DNA of 64,000 bases from the NCBI GenBank assembly GCA_963969395.1, contig OZ017805.1, forward strand, positions 1,736,001 to 1,800,000, in the 5' to 3' direction. A model generated the notes under the pieces. The model saw nothing but the letters and a program-made list of their open reading frames with translations, searched no databases and was not told the origin of the DNA. Origin of the DNA: Pseudoscleropodium purum. Its lineage: Eukaryota > Streptophyta > Bryopsida > Hypnales > Brachytheciaceae. The translations under genes were made by a program, and so were the position numbers. This document shows positions 35,112 to 46,288 of the stretch, one piece after another. Position 1 is the first letter of the stretch. Each line of letters opens with the position of its first letter.

Positions 35112-38100
35112 TTTGGTAATTGATTTTGTTTATTCTTAATTTTGGACATTGATTGATTGTCCCCTCGAAAGGGACACCACTTCACTACCCTTAAAGTTGG
35201 CAGTTTCGGACAATGTATTCCAAAATAATGGCCTTGATGCTTCATCGACTAAGTAGTATGCTTATTCAAGGGCACCACTCTGAGACCTCTTTTTGATTAA
35301 TTTATTACTTTTTAATGGCCTCATTATTTTGATAATGACTTCTTGTCTACACCATGTATGTAGCTGGTGAGTGTCTTGAAGGTGTCATCATTCTTCTTTT
35401 CTGGACTCATAGTTGCAACTCACATGAAGCTACAATCATAAATTTCAATAAGGCTTGTGGCTAATGATTTGTTCACAATTTCACCTACAATACAACTCTG
35501 TAAGCCAATTCAAGATCCTTGTTTGGTCTAAAGTGTGTCCCACTCAAATTTTTTGTAGTCTAAATACTCACGGTCCCGAATATTTCACTATGGCATATGG
35601 AGTACTTTAAATACATGACATAGTTTGGAGAAGTGTGGCAATGCCAATGTATAGGATATTCTAATATTCCATTGTAAAAAAGGTTGTAACAATGAGTTTT
35701 ATGTGTAGAATAACTACCATTTGAATATAGAAAAGATTATTTCAACAATCCTAACATGGTACCGAAGTATATACGACAAAACCAACTGAGTCCAACATGC
35801 TAGTGATTGAGCAAGTGCAAGACCTCAATGATCCAACAAGTGTATAACACTATATTCTAACAACACGATATTTCCTATCTATAGGGAGTATTGTTCATCG
35901 TCGGGAAATTGAAAAAGATAAAGTTCAACCGATAAGATTTGTTTGCCTTCACTCATTCGCCCTTGTCTCACAACTCTTGTATGCCCTCCAACCCATTAGG
36001 TCTATTTAGGTAAGAGCTTTTCTAATCAAAATCATCATTGAAATCTATTGTTGTGAATCGCCTAGTCTATGCTAGTGTGAGCCCCGACGATGTCACCTAG
36101 GACTCAGGCTCTCTTTTTTGTCGTTTATTACTCATTTTTATGAATAAATCATGGTCAAATCGACCATTTAAGAGACTTTACAAGAAATTGGGATAAAATT
36201 ATAAGTGATATAGTAAACACACCGAGAACATTGGAAATGCCTCAAACATGCTTTTTGTGTGTTCTAAGTATTAAAGTAGATGTTTAGGTGTTAGATTATG
36301 GATTTAAAGGAATCTTAATTCTAAACGAAACATAGAGACAAAACACTCAATTAGATGCTACATGGACTTTTGACAGTTGAAGGTGTATGTGACAAAAATT
36401 GGCTAAAATCAATAGAGTTGGAGTCACTCTAGCTTTTTTAGTAACTTAGAAGCCTACAATAAAAGATTAGGTGAAAATTGTAGTTAAAAGTGAAAAGTGG
36501 GAAATAGCCATTATATAGGACCTTATAGGTCAAAATCCATGGAAGCTATAAGTAGGCAATTACTACAAGAAAGGTGTTTCTAGCTTAGAAACATGCTAGG
36601 AGCATAACGGTGAAACCAGATCGTTAAAATTCCCTAGTATGGGAATGATTCCTCCCCGAAAGAATTAAAATTCAGAGGAATAAATTCTTTCTCCTAAGAA
36701 AAGTGCAAGTTGGATCCAAAGATTTGTACAAAATATTGGGGGGCTTCCTACAAGTTATTCAAAAAGTTTTGTAATTTTTTGAATTACGAAACATGACTTC
36801 ACAGGAAGTGATGGTAAAATCCCATTAAAAATTAGGATAGTATATTTTAGTCTAAATAAGAGCCTAATCAAGTTTCAAGACATTCCAACATTAGTAACTA
36901 CTTGAACAGGCAACGCTAATAGATTTTAACAGAATTCCAAAAACATTTTGCAATTGATAAGCAAATCACGATCATAAGAAAGCCAAATTGGGTTGTCTTA
37001 GACTCTTTACTACATTCATGGACCTTTTGGACAACCTTGGCCAGTCAAAATTAGCAAAAATTACAAAATTCAAAAATTAACTTTTTCATCTTTTTCACTA
37101 AGTTGGGAAACACTATCTTTTGTAAGAATTTTGACTTAGAAGTTGGGGGTGAAGCGGTCTCTAAGCTAAAAAAGGTCTTCTGAAGCCAACAGCATAGTCC
37201 GTTTCTCAATTGAATTTTTCTTCCAAAAGATATAGAAAATTCAACAGTAGGATAGAATTAAGCGTAGTAATTATGGATTTTAGTGAATTTTAGTGAATTT
37301 TAGTTTACTTAGGTAGTTTTTAGCATAAAAGGAGGTAAGTGAGAGCCCTGGAAATGTATAAAAGGGCTCCCATTGACTACCTTTGCACTCCTTTCTTTCA
37401 TTTTGTGTTTTGGTCGTCGGAGCCCAATCTCTCTTAATGGTTTGAGACCCACCACTTGTTCTTAGCTCCTTGTTTGTATGGCCATTTGTCACCAAAATTC
37501 TTGTAGTTTTGTACCTTGCCAATTCTGTTGGCATTTGTTTGATTCTTAGTCATTTGGATGAAAACACTTGTTTTTTAAATCCATTTGGAGCACTTAGCTC
37601 CCTTTTGTTCATGTTTTATGGCCCATTCAAAAGACGTGAGGGTCCTTTCGAAATGGTTAGCAATATTTTGTTCTTCAGAGTAGATGTACTCTTCTCTTGT
37701 GTTGTTTTTGAGGATAACTCCGCTTAAACGGCGAAGCTTAGTTCCCTTAGACAATTTTTTTCCAAATTTTTTAAGAATTTAGTTTTTTTTTGTAGAAGGA
37801 AAGTCCTCAAAACCTCTAAAAATTCAAATTAGTTTGATTAAGGGGTTCCCAATAAGGAACTCAAAAGGCAAGCAATAGCCTTGTTGTTTGTTTGTTTGTT
37901 TTGGAAAAAATCTAAAATCAAACTAGTAGCCAATACCACCAGAGAGGGGCTTACTACCAATAGTAGAAGGCTACGATACATCAAGTGTACAAGGCTAGTT
38001 GTACTAGTTGACTGCTTGGTTAGCTTCAAGCTAACCCTAGGTGGGTTACATCCAATTGACTCCAGACAAGTGGGCTTCTGAAATTCACATGGTGAGACCA

Positions 38101-38616
38101 ATTGGCCACATATATAATCAAATCGGGATGATGCCACAAGCCCCCAAATTTTGATTTTAAAAAAAAATTCTTGACCACTAGTCCTATGTAGGAGAGAGTG
38201 AATAAGAAAAGTAATGGAGCTTCTTAAAAAAATGGTTTAATTAGTTGCTTAAATTGAAGTTGTGATATTGAGAGTTGGAATTAAATTAGATTATACCAAA
38301 AGCAAAGGAAAATCTGAATTTTTGCTCAAGGCAACAAGTATGGGGTGGAAAAATTAGACCAAAGTGGCGTGAGATGTAGTAGGAAATAAATTAGCAAACC
38401 ATAATTTTGATTTCAATTTAAGAACCTAAAGAAACATCAAATAGGGTGAGTAATAGAGTTGATTAAGAACCTAGTTAACAAGCCAAAGTCTAATTTAATC
38501 AAGAAAGCAGGGAGAGATTGGACAAGCTGAGAGGGAAGTGAGAAGTAGTAGGAACCCAAATCATAAATCAAACTTCTGACATTATCAAACGGAACCAAAG
38601 GAAATTAAAACAAAGT
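35112..38616. other. Unassigned intergenic DNA
   Basis: No gene is supported. A TATA box GTATAAAAGG (37358-37367) and a possible retrotransposon-LTR-like start TGTGAGCCCCGACGATG (near 36076) could mark an old Gypsy-type LTR, but I found no partner repeat, primer-binding site or coding region. Short open frames at 37470-37727 and 37881-38081 are unrecognisable. Confidence 0.3.
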
Positions 38617-38888
38617 TGTCGCAGCTTAGAATTTTGATTTTCTTAGTATACACCCAAATAGGAACGGAAACTAGTCATTAAGGAACCGGATCCGATTAGG
38701 TGGGGAAGGAAAACTCAGAATTAGCACGGAACGTGAAGTAGTGGGCCTCTTGGATCTAATCCGGTCAGGAGTAAGTAACGACGGAAACGGAATGCAACAC
38801 GGATTAGGTCTAGGACCGGATGATGATGATGAACCGGATTATGATGGTAAACCGGATTCATGATGACAAACCGGAAAGGGTCCAGGGA

Positions 38889-38999
38889 CTATATAAGGAG
38901 GAGCTTTCACTGTTGCACCCCCTTTTAGAAACTCGACCTTGAGCGCGCGCGGTTGAGTTTTTGTCGTTTGTGCGTTTGTGCGTTTGTGCGTTTGTGTTC
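38889..38999 (+). promoter_or_regulatory. C1 core promoter and leader
   Basis: ACTATATAAGGAG (38888-38900) is a good TATA box. About 30 bp downstream a CA-containing start region leads into a leader with CGCGCGCGG and four tandem copies of GTTTGTGC (38966-38999). A single-codon upstream ORF (ATGTGA at 39076) precedes the ATG at 39088. The C2 copy carries the same features on the minus strand (45292-45190). Confidence 0.5.
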
Positions 39000-39087
39000 T
39001 GTTCGTTTTGATTCCGGTTGAGATCAGAGAGAGGAAGTGAGGAACGGAACGTGCGGCTAGAAGAGAGTGAGGTAGATGTGAGTGGGA

Positions 39088-40746
39088 ATGCCTCCGCTAC
39101 GTAGGTCTAGACCAGCGAGTCCCTCTGGAGGTGAGGTGAAGCTCCGGAAAGTCATTCCGGTTATTCCTTCCACAGAGCCGGAAAAGTCTCAACTCATGGA
39201 TGATCTCAAATCCATGGGTTGCGTAGGGTTTGCCGAGAAACCTTGGGGATTTAGGGAGGAGAGAATGGTCAAAGAGCTCCTCGGAAAGTTGTCCAACCAG
39301 TTTGACAACACCGTGAGAGGAACTCCCGTCAGCTGGAACGAGGGGATGTGGAGAACGGTTTACGGTTTACGGGCAGGAGGTTTGGGGATGGCGAGCCGGA
39401 AGGATGAGTTTGTCCGAGGGAAGTTCAAGGGAGCCGTCAACCCGAAGGACGGATACGCGGTCGAGGATTGCTTGGATGACCGACACCGTCGGCTCCTGCA
39501 ATTCCTGGTTCCGGTTCTTCACCCGGAAAAGCCGACCAGGGTGACGATCACCCTCGGCAACACCGTTTTCGGTGCCCTCAGTGGTACCCGGAAAGTGGAC
39601 TGGGCACGGATCATTTCCGATCTCGTGGCCCAGCTGGTTAGTAGGGTTGGGAAGAAAAGGGCCACTCTAGTGTGCCCTTATCTCTTCCACCTCTATCGGG
39701 AGAACCAAGTCCTCACCGACATGGAGGAGAGGGTGTGGAAGACGCAAGAAGTGCTCCTGAAGTATGGGGAGTCGGAGACGGATGACGAGGCGGAATCCGA
39801 TTCCGGGTCAGACCGGGAGTCCAGCGAGGAAGAGGAGGAGCCGATGCCACCGATCAAGCGACAGAAGCTGACGCCTCCACACAAGCGCGGGACGCCTCCC
39901 GGTCAAGACAAACCGGCCCCGGAGGAGAAACCGGAAGCCGAGAAGACCAATTCCGGGGGAGATCCGGATATGCAAGATCCGTTCAACGGTCTGATCAACG
40001 TCCTCTGCAACATCAGGGCGGATTGGGAGGTCAAGCACAGGACGCTTGCGGCAATCGGCAAGTTGGTGGGTGCGGCACCGGACAGCAAATTGGCGGAACA
40101 AGTGGCGGAGTGCATCACGAATCCGGAAGAGACCTGGAAACAGGAAGCAAAGATCCGCCGGTTGCAGGAGGAGGTGGATAAACTGAAGGCAACTCTTTTT
40201 GCCTATCAGGAAGACGTGACGGCCGCCCGGGAGATGGCGGAAGAGACTCGGAAGATAGCCGAGCAGATCAAGGCGGTCCTGGGAGAGACCGGAACGGCCG
40301 CTGCCAAAGCGAAGCTCTTCGACGAGAAGATCCACGAAGAGAAGAAACTATCCGGTTCCCGGATAGTCCGGATTCTCGCGGACTTCGCTGAGCAGGTGGA
40401 GACGACAATGGTGGAGGGGCGGAAGGCTGCGGACCGGATCGAGGAGAGCAGCCGGAAGCTGACGGGAGCGACGTGCGACAAAGGTATTCACCTTTCGGAC
40501 ATCTCGCTACCGGATCTCTTTCCGGACGCGACCATTCAGAAGGATAGGAAGGATTGGACTCCTGAGTCCAAGAAGTCTGCACGGACTGGGACTCCGGGCA
40601 CGAGACCGGATATCACCATCGACCTGGAGTCTCCACCCGGACCGAATCCTGCGGAGGGGGAACGGGTCCGGAATTTGAGTGAAGTCTTCGAGGAACTAGT
40701 CCCGGAGGTCGGAAGCCCGACAATAGGATCTAGAGTTGTAGGGTAG
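39088..40746 (+). CDS. C-family transposon ORF, intact 552 aa
   Basis: ATG 39088 to TAG 40744; an in-frame GTG two codons earlier is not needed. Residues 1-30 are basic (MPPLRRSRPASPSGGE). Residues about 35-225 form the conserved domain: MVKELLGKLSNQF, GTPVSWNEGMW, LLQFLVPVLHPEKPTRVTIT, FGALSG, DWARIISDLV, CPYLFHLYRENQVL. The spacing and words resemble the 'putative plant transposon protein' domain (Transposase_32 type), from memory only. Then come an acidic run SDSGSDRESSEEEEEP, a basic nuclear-type signal PIKRQKLTPPHKRG (about 252-265), and a coiled coil at about 340-460. No reverse transcriptase, integrase or DDE motif is present, so the protein may be structural or DNA-binding and mobility may depend on another element. 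Confidence 0.85.
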   Translation: MPPLRRSRPASPSGGEVKLRKVIPVIPSTEPEKSQLMDDLKSMGCVGFAEKPWGFREERMVKELLGKLSNQFDNTVRGTPVSWNEGMWRTVYGLRAGGLGMASRKDEFVRGKFKGAVNPKDGYAVEDCLDDRHRRLLQFLVPVLHPEKPTRVTITLGNTVFGALSGTRKVDWARIISDLVAQLVSRVGKKRATLVCPYLFHLYRENQVLTDMEERVWKTQEVLLKYGESETDDEAESDSGSDRESSEEEEEPMPPIKRQKLTPPHKRGTPPGQDKPAPEEKPEAEKTNSGGDPDMQDPFNGLINVLCNIRADWEVKHRTLAAIGKLVGAAPDSKLAEQVAECITNPEETWKQEAKIRRLQEEVDKLKATLFAYQEDVTAAREMAEETRKIAEQIKAVLGETGTAAAKAKLFDEKIHEEKKLSGSRIVRILADFAEQVETTMVEGRKAADRIEESSRKLTGATCDKGIHLSDISLPDLFPDATIQKDRKDWTPESKKSARTGTPGTRPDITIDLESPPGPNPAEGERVRNLSEVFEELVPEVGSPTIGSRVVG

Positions 40747-41929
40747 ATAGGATTTTAATTTCAGTTAGGAGTAGGAGCGGATCCGGATCCGGATCCGGCT
40801 CAACAGTATTAGGTTAGACCGGAAGTTAGATTAGGGTGGCGGCGGACCCCTACGGGTTTTCCGCTCCTTTTTGTGCTTTTAGGGTTTTTACCCTTTGTAT
40901 ATAAATCGGTTCCCGCGATGGGAATTGGGAGTTGTCCATTTTGCAAATTTTGTTGTACCTTTCTTTTCTCCTCATTGTGTGTCTCTCTCCAGCGCGACAG
41001 GATTGTATGATGTGGAGTTAGGATAGTACGGGTTGGTTTGCAAGTGATTTCTCCCCTTGTTGTTTATTTTCCGATCCTAGGTGCATGTGAGTAGGTACCG
41101 AAGAGTTGGGAGTGAACTTAGTTCCTCAGCACATCTAGAGTTTGAGATTCCGGGTGAGAAAGCCGTTGTTAGGCTAGGCGGGTAGGGAGGGATTCCTTAG
41201 CTACGCTAGAACTCCCGGGTGGGAAATCCGGTTGAGTGTCCGATCTCCTGTGAGGTCTCACCACCCGTATGGGTAACGGAAGAACTTTAGTTGATGTTGG
41301 AACGGACGGGTGCACTTGTAACCACCTGTCTTCGCACGGATCGGAAGTAGCATCAAGGTCGTTGTAGTATGAGAGGGTCGAGTGTGGGGTCTTTGTGTGA
41401 CCTACAATCCGGATTGCTATCTGGGTTGTTGTGAAGGACCAAACCAGATCCGGATTAGCTTAGGAGTTTAGGAAGTAGGACAGTGGGTCTTCAGCCACTA
41501 TAAGTCACGGAAGGAGTGGTGGGCCTACCACTCTCAAAATTAAGCGGCGACCCCTCTGATGGTGAAACAGAGGCAAAACCAAACCGGATAGGATTACGGG
41601 TACAGGATGACCATCCGGACCGGATTGGTCAGGACGGAATTCCAGGATCGGAAGTTGTGAGATCCTGGGATTTGGGTATTTGTACGGACCGGATAGTTAG
41701 TAGGACCGGAAGAAGGAGTAATCCGGTCTGTAGTTATCCGGTGTGGTGGTATTTCTGGTTCTAGATGTAGGACCGGAAAGTAAGATTGGCATACTGACTG
41801 AGCTTAACTGCTTAATAGAGCTAGATACTTCACAGGATCTCGTGGGTTCGATCTTTAGAGTCACTTAGTTATACTCTAGAGCGATTTTTGTGAGTATAAT
41901 GGGGAATTGACCTGCCCTGTGCTGCGACA

Positions 41930-42258
41930 CACATGTTTAAAATACGAAATTATTATAGTCATGAGAAGGTCTATAGAAAAATATAGCAAAAGAATATAGT
42001 AGAGGTCATTACAATTGTATACTTCCCGTAATATATAGCTTGAGAAAGTAGTAGAGGCCATTACTATTGTAAAGTTGTCGTGAACAATTGGTACTTGTAG
42101 TTAGTCTTATTTATAAGAAGAGAGAAAATGGTATTTCACCATGACAACAAGGAAAACGCGTGCTTCCATGTATAATAGTGCATGTGCATTTTTTAGCGTT
42201 CATAGAACAAGTAGTTAAAGCACTGATATAGAGGCCGAGGTAGTTCTTTGATAGGAAG
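41930..42258. other. 329-bp spacer between the two inverted C elements
   Basis: AT-rich unique sequence with no gene. It separates the two arms and would form the loop of a hairpin transcript. The last five bases, GGAAG (42254-42258), are the left target duplication of C2. Confidence 0.7.
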
Positions 42259-45200
42259 TGTCGCAGCACAGGGCAGGTCAATTCCCCATTATACTCACAA
42301 AAATCGCTCTAGAGTATAACTAAGTGACTCTAAAGATCGAACCCACGAGATCCTGTGAAGTATCTAGCTCTATTAAGCAGTTAAGCTCAGTCAGTATGCC
42401 AATCTTACTTTCCGGTCCTACATCTAGAACCAGAAATACCACCACACCGGATAACTACAGACCGGATTACTCCTTCTTCCGGTCCTACTAACTATCCGGT
42501 CCGTACAAATACCCAAATCCCAGGATCTCACAACTTCCGATCCTGGAATTCCGTCCTGACCAATCCGGTCCGGATGGTCATCCTGTACCCGTAATCCTAT
42601 CCGGTTTGGTTTTGCCTCTGTTTCACCATCAGAGGGGTCGCCGCTTAATTTTGAGAGTGGTAGGCCCACCACTCCTTCCGTGACTTATAGTGGCTGAAGA
42701 CCCACTGTCCTACTTCCTAAACTCCTAAGCTAATCCGGATCTGGTTTGGTCCTTCACAACAACCCAGATAGCAATCCGGATTGTAGGTCACACAAAGACC
42801 CCACACTCGACCCTCTCATACTACAACGACCTTGATGCTACTTCCGATCCGTGCGAAGACAGGTGGTTACAAGTGCACCCGTCCGTTCCAACATCAACTA
42901 AAGTTCTTCCGTTACCCATACGGGTGGTGAGACCTCACAGGAGATCGGACACTCAACCGGATTTCCCACCCGGGAGTTCTAGCGTAGCTAAGGAATCCCT
43001 CCCTACCCGCCTAGCCTAACAACGGCTTTCTCACCCGGAATCTCAAACTCTAGATGTGCTGAGGAACTAAGTTCACTCCCAACTCTTCGGTACCTACTCA
43101 CATGCACCTAGGATCGGAAAATAAACAACAAGGGGAGAAATCACTTGCAAACCAACCCGTACTATCCTAACTCCACATCATACAATCCTGTCGCGCTGGA
43201 GAGAGACACACAATGAGGAGAAAAGAAAGGTACAACAAAATTTGCAAAATGGACAACTCCCAATTCCCATCGCGGGAACCGATTTATATACAAAGGGTAA
43301 AAACCCTAAAAGCACAAAAAGGAGCGGAAAACCCGTAGGGGTCCGCCGCCACCCTAATCTAACTTCCGGTCTAACCTAATACTGTTGAGCCGGATCCGGA
43401 TCCGGATCCGCTCCTACTCCTAACTGAAATTAAAATCCTATCTACCCTACAACTCTAGATCCTATTGTCGGGCTTCCGACCTCCGGGACTAGTTCCTCGA
43501 AGACTTCACTCAAATTCCGGACCCGTTCCCCCTCCGCAGGATTCGGTCCGGGTGGAGACTCCAGGTCGATGGTGATATCCGGTCTCGTGCCCGGAGTCCC
43601 AGTCCGTGCAGACTTCTTGGACTCAGGAGTCCAATCCTTCCTATCCTTCTGAATGGTCGCGTCCGGAAAGAGATCCGGTAGCGAGATGTCCGAAAGGTGA
43701 ATACCTTTGTCGCACGTCGCTCCCGTCAGCTTCCGGCTGCTCTCCTCGATCCGGTCCGCAGCCTTCCGCCCCTCCACCATTGTCGTCTCCACCTGCTCAG
43801 CGAAGTCCGCGAGAATCCGGACTATCCGGGAACCGGATAGTTTCTTCTCTTCGTGGATCTTCTCGTCGAAGAGCTTCGCTTTGGCAGCGGCCGTTCCGGT
43901 CTCTCCCAGGACCGCCTTGATCTGCTCGGCTATCTTCCGAGTCTCTTCCGCCATCTCCCGGGCGGCCGTCACGTCTTCCTGATAGGCAAAAAGAGTTGCC
44001 TTCAGTTTATCCACCTCCTCCTGCAACCGGCGGATCTCTGCTTCCTGTTTCCAGGTCTCTTCCGGATTCGTGATGCACTCCGCCACTTGTTCCGCCAATT
44101 TGCTGTCCGGTGCCGCACCCACCAACTTGCCGATTGCCGCAAGCGTCCTGTGCTTGACCTCCCAATCCGCCCTGATGTTGCAGAGGACGTTGATCAGACC
44201 GTTGAACGGATCTTGCATATCCGGATCTCCCCCGGAATTGGTCTTCTCGGCTTCCGGTTTCTCCTCCGGGGCCGGTTTGTCTTGACCGGGAGGCGTCCCG
44301 CGCTTGTGTGGAGGCGTCAGCTTCTGTCGCTTGATCGGTGGCATCGGCTCCTCCTCTTCCTCGCTGGACTCCCGGTCTGACCCGGAATCGGATTCCGCCT
44401 CGTCATCCGTCTCCGACTCCCCATACTTCAGGAGCACTTCTTGCGTCTTCCACACCCTCTCCTCCATGTCGGTGAGGACTTGGTTCTCCCGATAGAGGTG
44501 GAAGAGATAAGGGCACACTAGAGTGGCCCTTTTCTTCCCAACCCTACTAACCAGCTGGGCCACGAGATCGGAAATGATCCGTGCCCAGTCCACTTTCCGG
44601 GTACCACTGAGGGCACCGAAAACGGTGTTGCCGAGGGTGATCGTCACCCTGGTCGGCTTTTCCGGGTGAAGAACCGGAACCAGGAATTGCAGGAGCCGAC
44701 GGTGTCGGTCATCCAAGCAATCCTCGACCGCGTATCCGTCCTTCGGGTTGACGGCTCCCTTGAACTTCCCTCGGACAAACTCATCCTTCCGGCTCGCCAT
44801 CCCCAAACCTCCTGCCCGTAAACCGTAAACCGTTCTCCACATCCCCTCGTTCCAGCTGACGGGAGTTCCTCTCACGGTGTTGTCAAACTGGTTGGACAAC
44901 TTTCCGAGGAGCTCTTTGACCATTCTCTCCTCCCTAAATCCCCAAGGTTTCTCGGCAAACCCTACGCAACCCATGGATTTGAGATCATCCATGAGTTGAG
45001 ACTTTTCCGGCTCTGTGGAAGGAATAACCGGAATGACTTTCCGGAGCTTCACCTCACCTCCAGAGGGACTCGCTGGTCTAGACCTACGTAGCGGAGGCAT
45101 TCCCACTCACATCTACCTCACTCTCTTCTAGCCGCACGTTCCGTTCCTCACTTCCTCTCTCTGATCTCAACCGGAATCAAAACGAACAGAACACAAACGC

Positions 45201-45571
45201 ACAAACGCACAAACGCACAAACGACAAAAACTCAACCGCGCGCGCTCAAGGTCGAGTTTCTAAAAGGGGGTGCAACAGTGAAAGCTCCTCCTTATATAGT
45301 CCCTGGACCCTTTCCGGTTTGTCATCATGAATCCGGTTTACCATCATAATCCGGTTCATCATCATCATCCGGTCCTAGACCTAATCCGTGTTGCATTCCG
45401 TTTCCGTCGTTACTTACTCCTGACCGGATTAGATCCAAGAGGCCCACTACTTCACGTTCCGTGCTAATTCTGAGTTTTCCTTCCCCACCTAATCGGATCC
45501 GGTTCCTTAATGACTAGTTTCCGTTCCTATTTGGGTGTATACTAAGAAAATCAAAATTCTAAGCTGCGACA
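42259..45571 (-). mobile_element. C2: intact C-family TGT...ACA element, minus strand
   Basis: 3313 bp from TGTCGCAGC (42259) to GCTGCGACA (45571) with perfect 5-bp duplication GGAAG (42254-42258 and 45572-45576). It is an inverted copy of C1; the protein products differ by one residue only (Lys/Glu in the QEA(K/E)IRR region). Near-identity and the clean duplication show a very recent insertion. Confidence 0.9.
43442..45100 (-). CDS. C-family transposon ORF, intact 552 aa (C2 copy)
   Basis: ATG at 45100-45098, TAG at 43442-43444. Identical to the plus-strand copy at 39088-40746 except Glu instead of Lys in the QEAEIRR stretch at the start of the coiled coil. Domain order is the same: basic N-terminus, Transposase_32-like region, acidic run, PIKRQKL nuclear-type signal, coiled coil. 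Two intact copies in one locus suggest the family is active or was until recently. Confidence 0.85.
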   Translation of the reverse strand: MPPLRRSRPASPSGGEVKLRKVIPVIPSTEPEKSQLMDDLKSMGCVGFAEKPWGFREERMVKELLGKLSNQFDNTVRGTPVSWNEGMWRTVYGLRAGGLGMASRKDEFVRGKFKGAVNPKDGYAVEDCLDDRHRRLLQFLVPVLHPEKPTRVTITLGNTVFGALSGTRKVDWARIISDLVAQLVSRVGKKRATLVCPYLFHLYRENQVLTDMEERVWKTQEVLLKYGESETDDEAESDSGSDRESSEEEEEPMPPIKRQKLTPPHKRGTPPGQDKPAPEEKPEAEKTNSGGDPDMQDPFNGLINVLCNIRADWEVKHRTLAAIGKLVGAAPDSKLAEQVAECITNPEETWKQEAEIRRLQEEVDKLKATLFAYQEDVTAAREMAEETRKIAEQIKAVLGETGTAAAKAKLFDEKIHEEKKLSGSRIVRILADFAEQVETTMVEGRKAADRIEESSRKLTGATCDKGIHLSDISLPDLFPDATIQKDRKDWTPESKKSARTGTPGTRPDITIDLESPPGPNPAEGERVRNLSEVFEELVPEVGSPTIGSRVVG

Positions 45572-45576
45572 GGAAG

Positions 45577-46283
45577 TAGAAAAGAAGTTAACATATTTCT
45601 AAAGAACAATCAATAATTATAAAGAAAATGTGTGTGTTTTGATGCTAAGACTATGCGTATGTAGAAGAATGATAGAAATTAGTAGCCAAACAAGTGAAGT
45701 CAGTTGCTAGCCTGAATGGTAAGTTTTAAATGTAGACTTGGTTAACCACTAATACGTATGGTTTTTAATGATTAACAACATATATGGAGAAAGATCAATG
45801 CCATGTGATTTGTCATGTGGTAGGACTTAACAAAGATCTATTATTAGCAATTACTACTACACATAACAAACGCATAGAAAAAGGGTCTCAAGTACAAATC
45901 ATCTAAAATGCTAGGGTGAACGGCAATGCAAAGGTAACACACATGCTTCAAAATAGAAAACATGTCATTTTCCTTTTGCACTGCATGTAGAGAGAAGGAA
46001 AGTATAGTTCTAATAATGTAATGTATAATACGTTAACAACTTCCACATTTTTGCACAAAAGAAACATTGTTTACCATTAGCCATGTATAGGAGTGGAAAA
46101 ACCATTGCGAAGATGATAGGGGCTCAAAGAGTTGGAGTTATATCCCACAAACATTTAAATCAATTGACCTATACATGAGGAATACGAGATGAGTGGGCAA
46201 TTTAGTTTACGATAAGCTAATAGAAGTTGCAATCATTGTACTCATTTATTAGAAAGGCAGCTATATCTACAACATTCTCTGCT
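45577..46283. other. Unassigned AT-rich spacer between C2 and D4
   Basis: About 700 bp with no open frame or repeat I can support. Confidence 0.5.
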
Positions 46284-46288
46284 CATCT

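Larger units (their letters stand above)
38617..41929 (+). mobile_element. C1: intact C-family TGT...ACA element, plus strand
   Basis: 3313 bp from TGTCGCAGC (38617-38625) to GCTGCGACA (41921-41929), 9-bp perfect inverted ends. It contains a TATA box (38890), one intact ORF and a 1.2-kb 3' region. It is an inverted copy of C2, with the same length. Unlike C2 it has no matching flanks: AAAGT on the left, CACAT on the right. No long terminal repeat is found. Element type is otherwise unclassified. Confidence 0.85.

Noticed and set aside
36076..37800. Solo Gypsy-type LTR (TGTGAGCCCCGACG start, TATA at 37358)
   Set aside because: No second copy, end or duplication could be found by eye.
39693..44495. 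Several 63-175-codon frames antisense to the C-family ORFs
   Set aside because: Shadows of a GC-rich gene; they appear identically in both inverted copies only because the DNA is duplicated.
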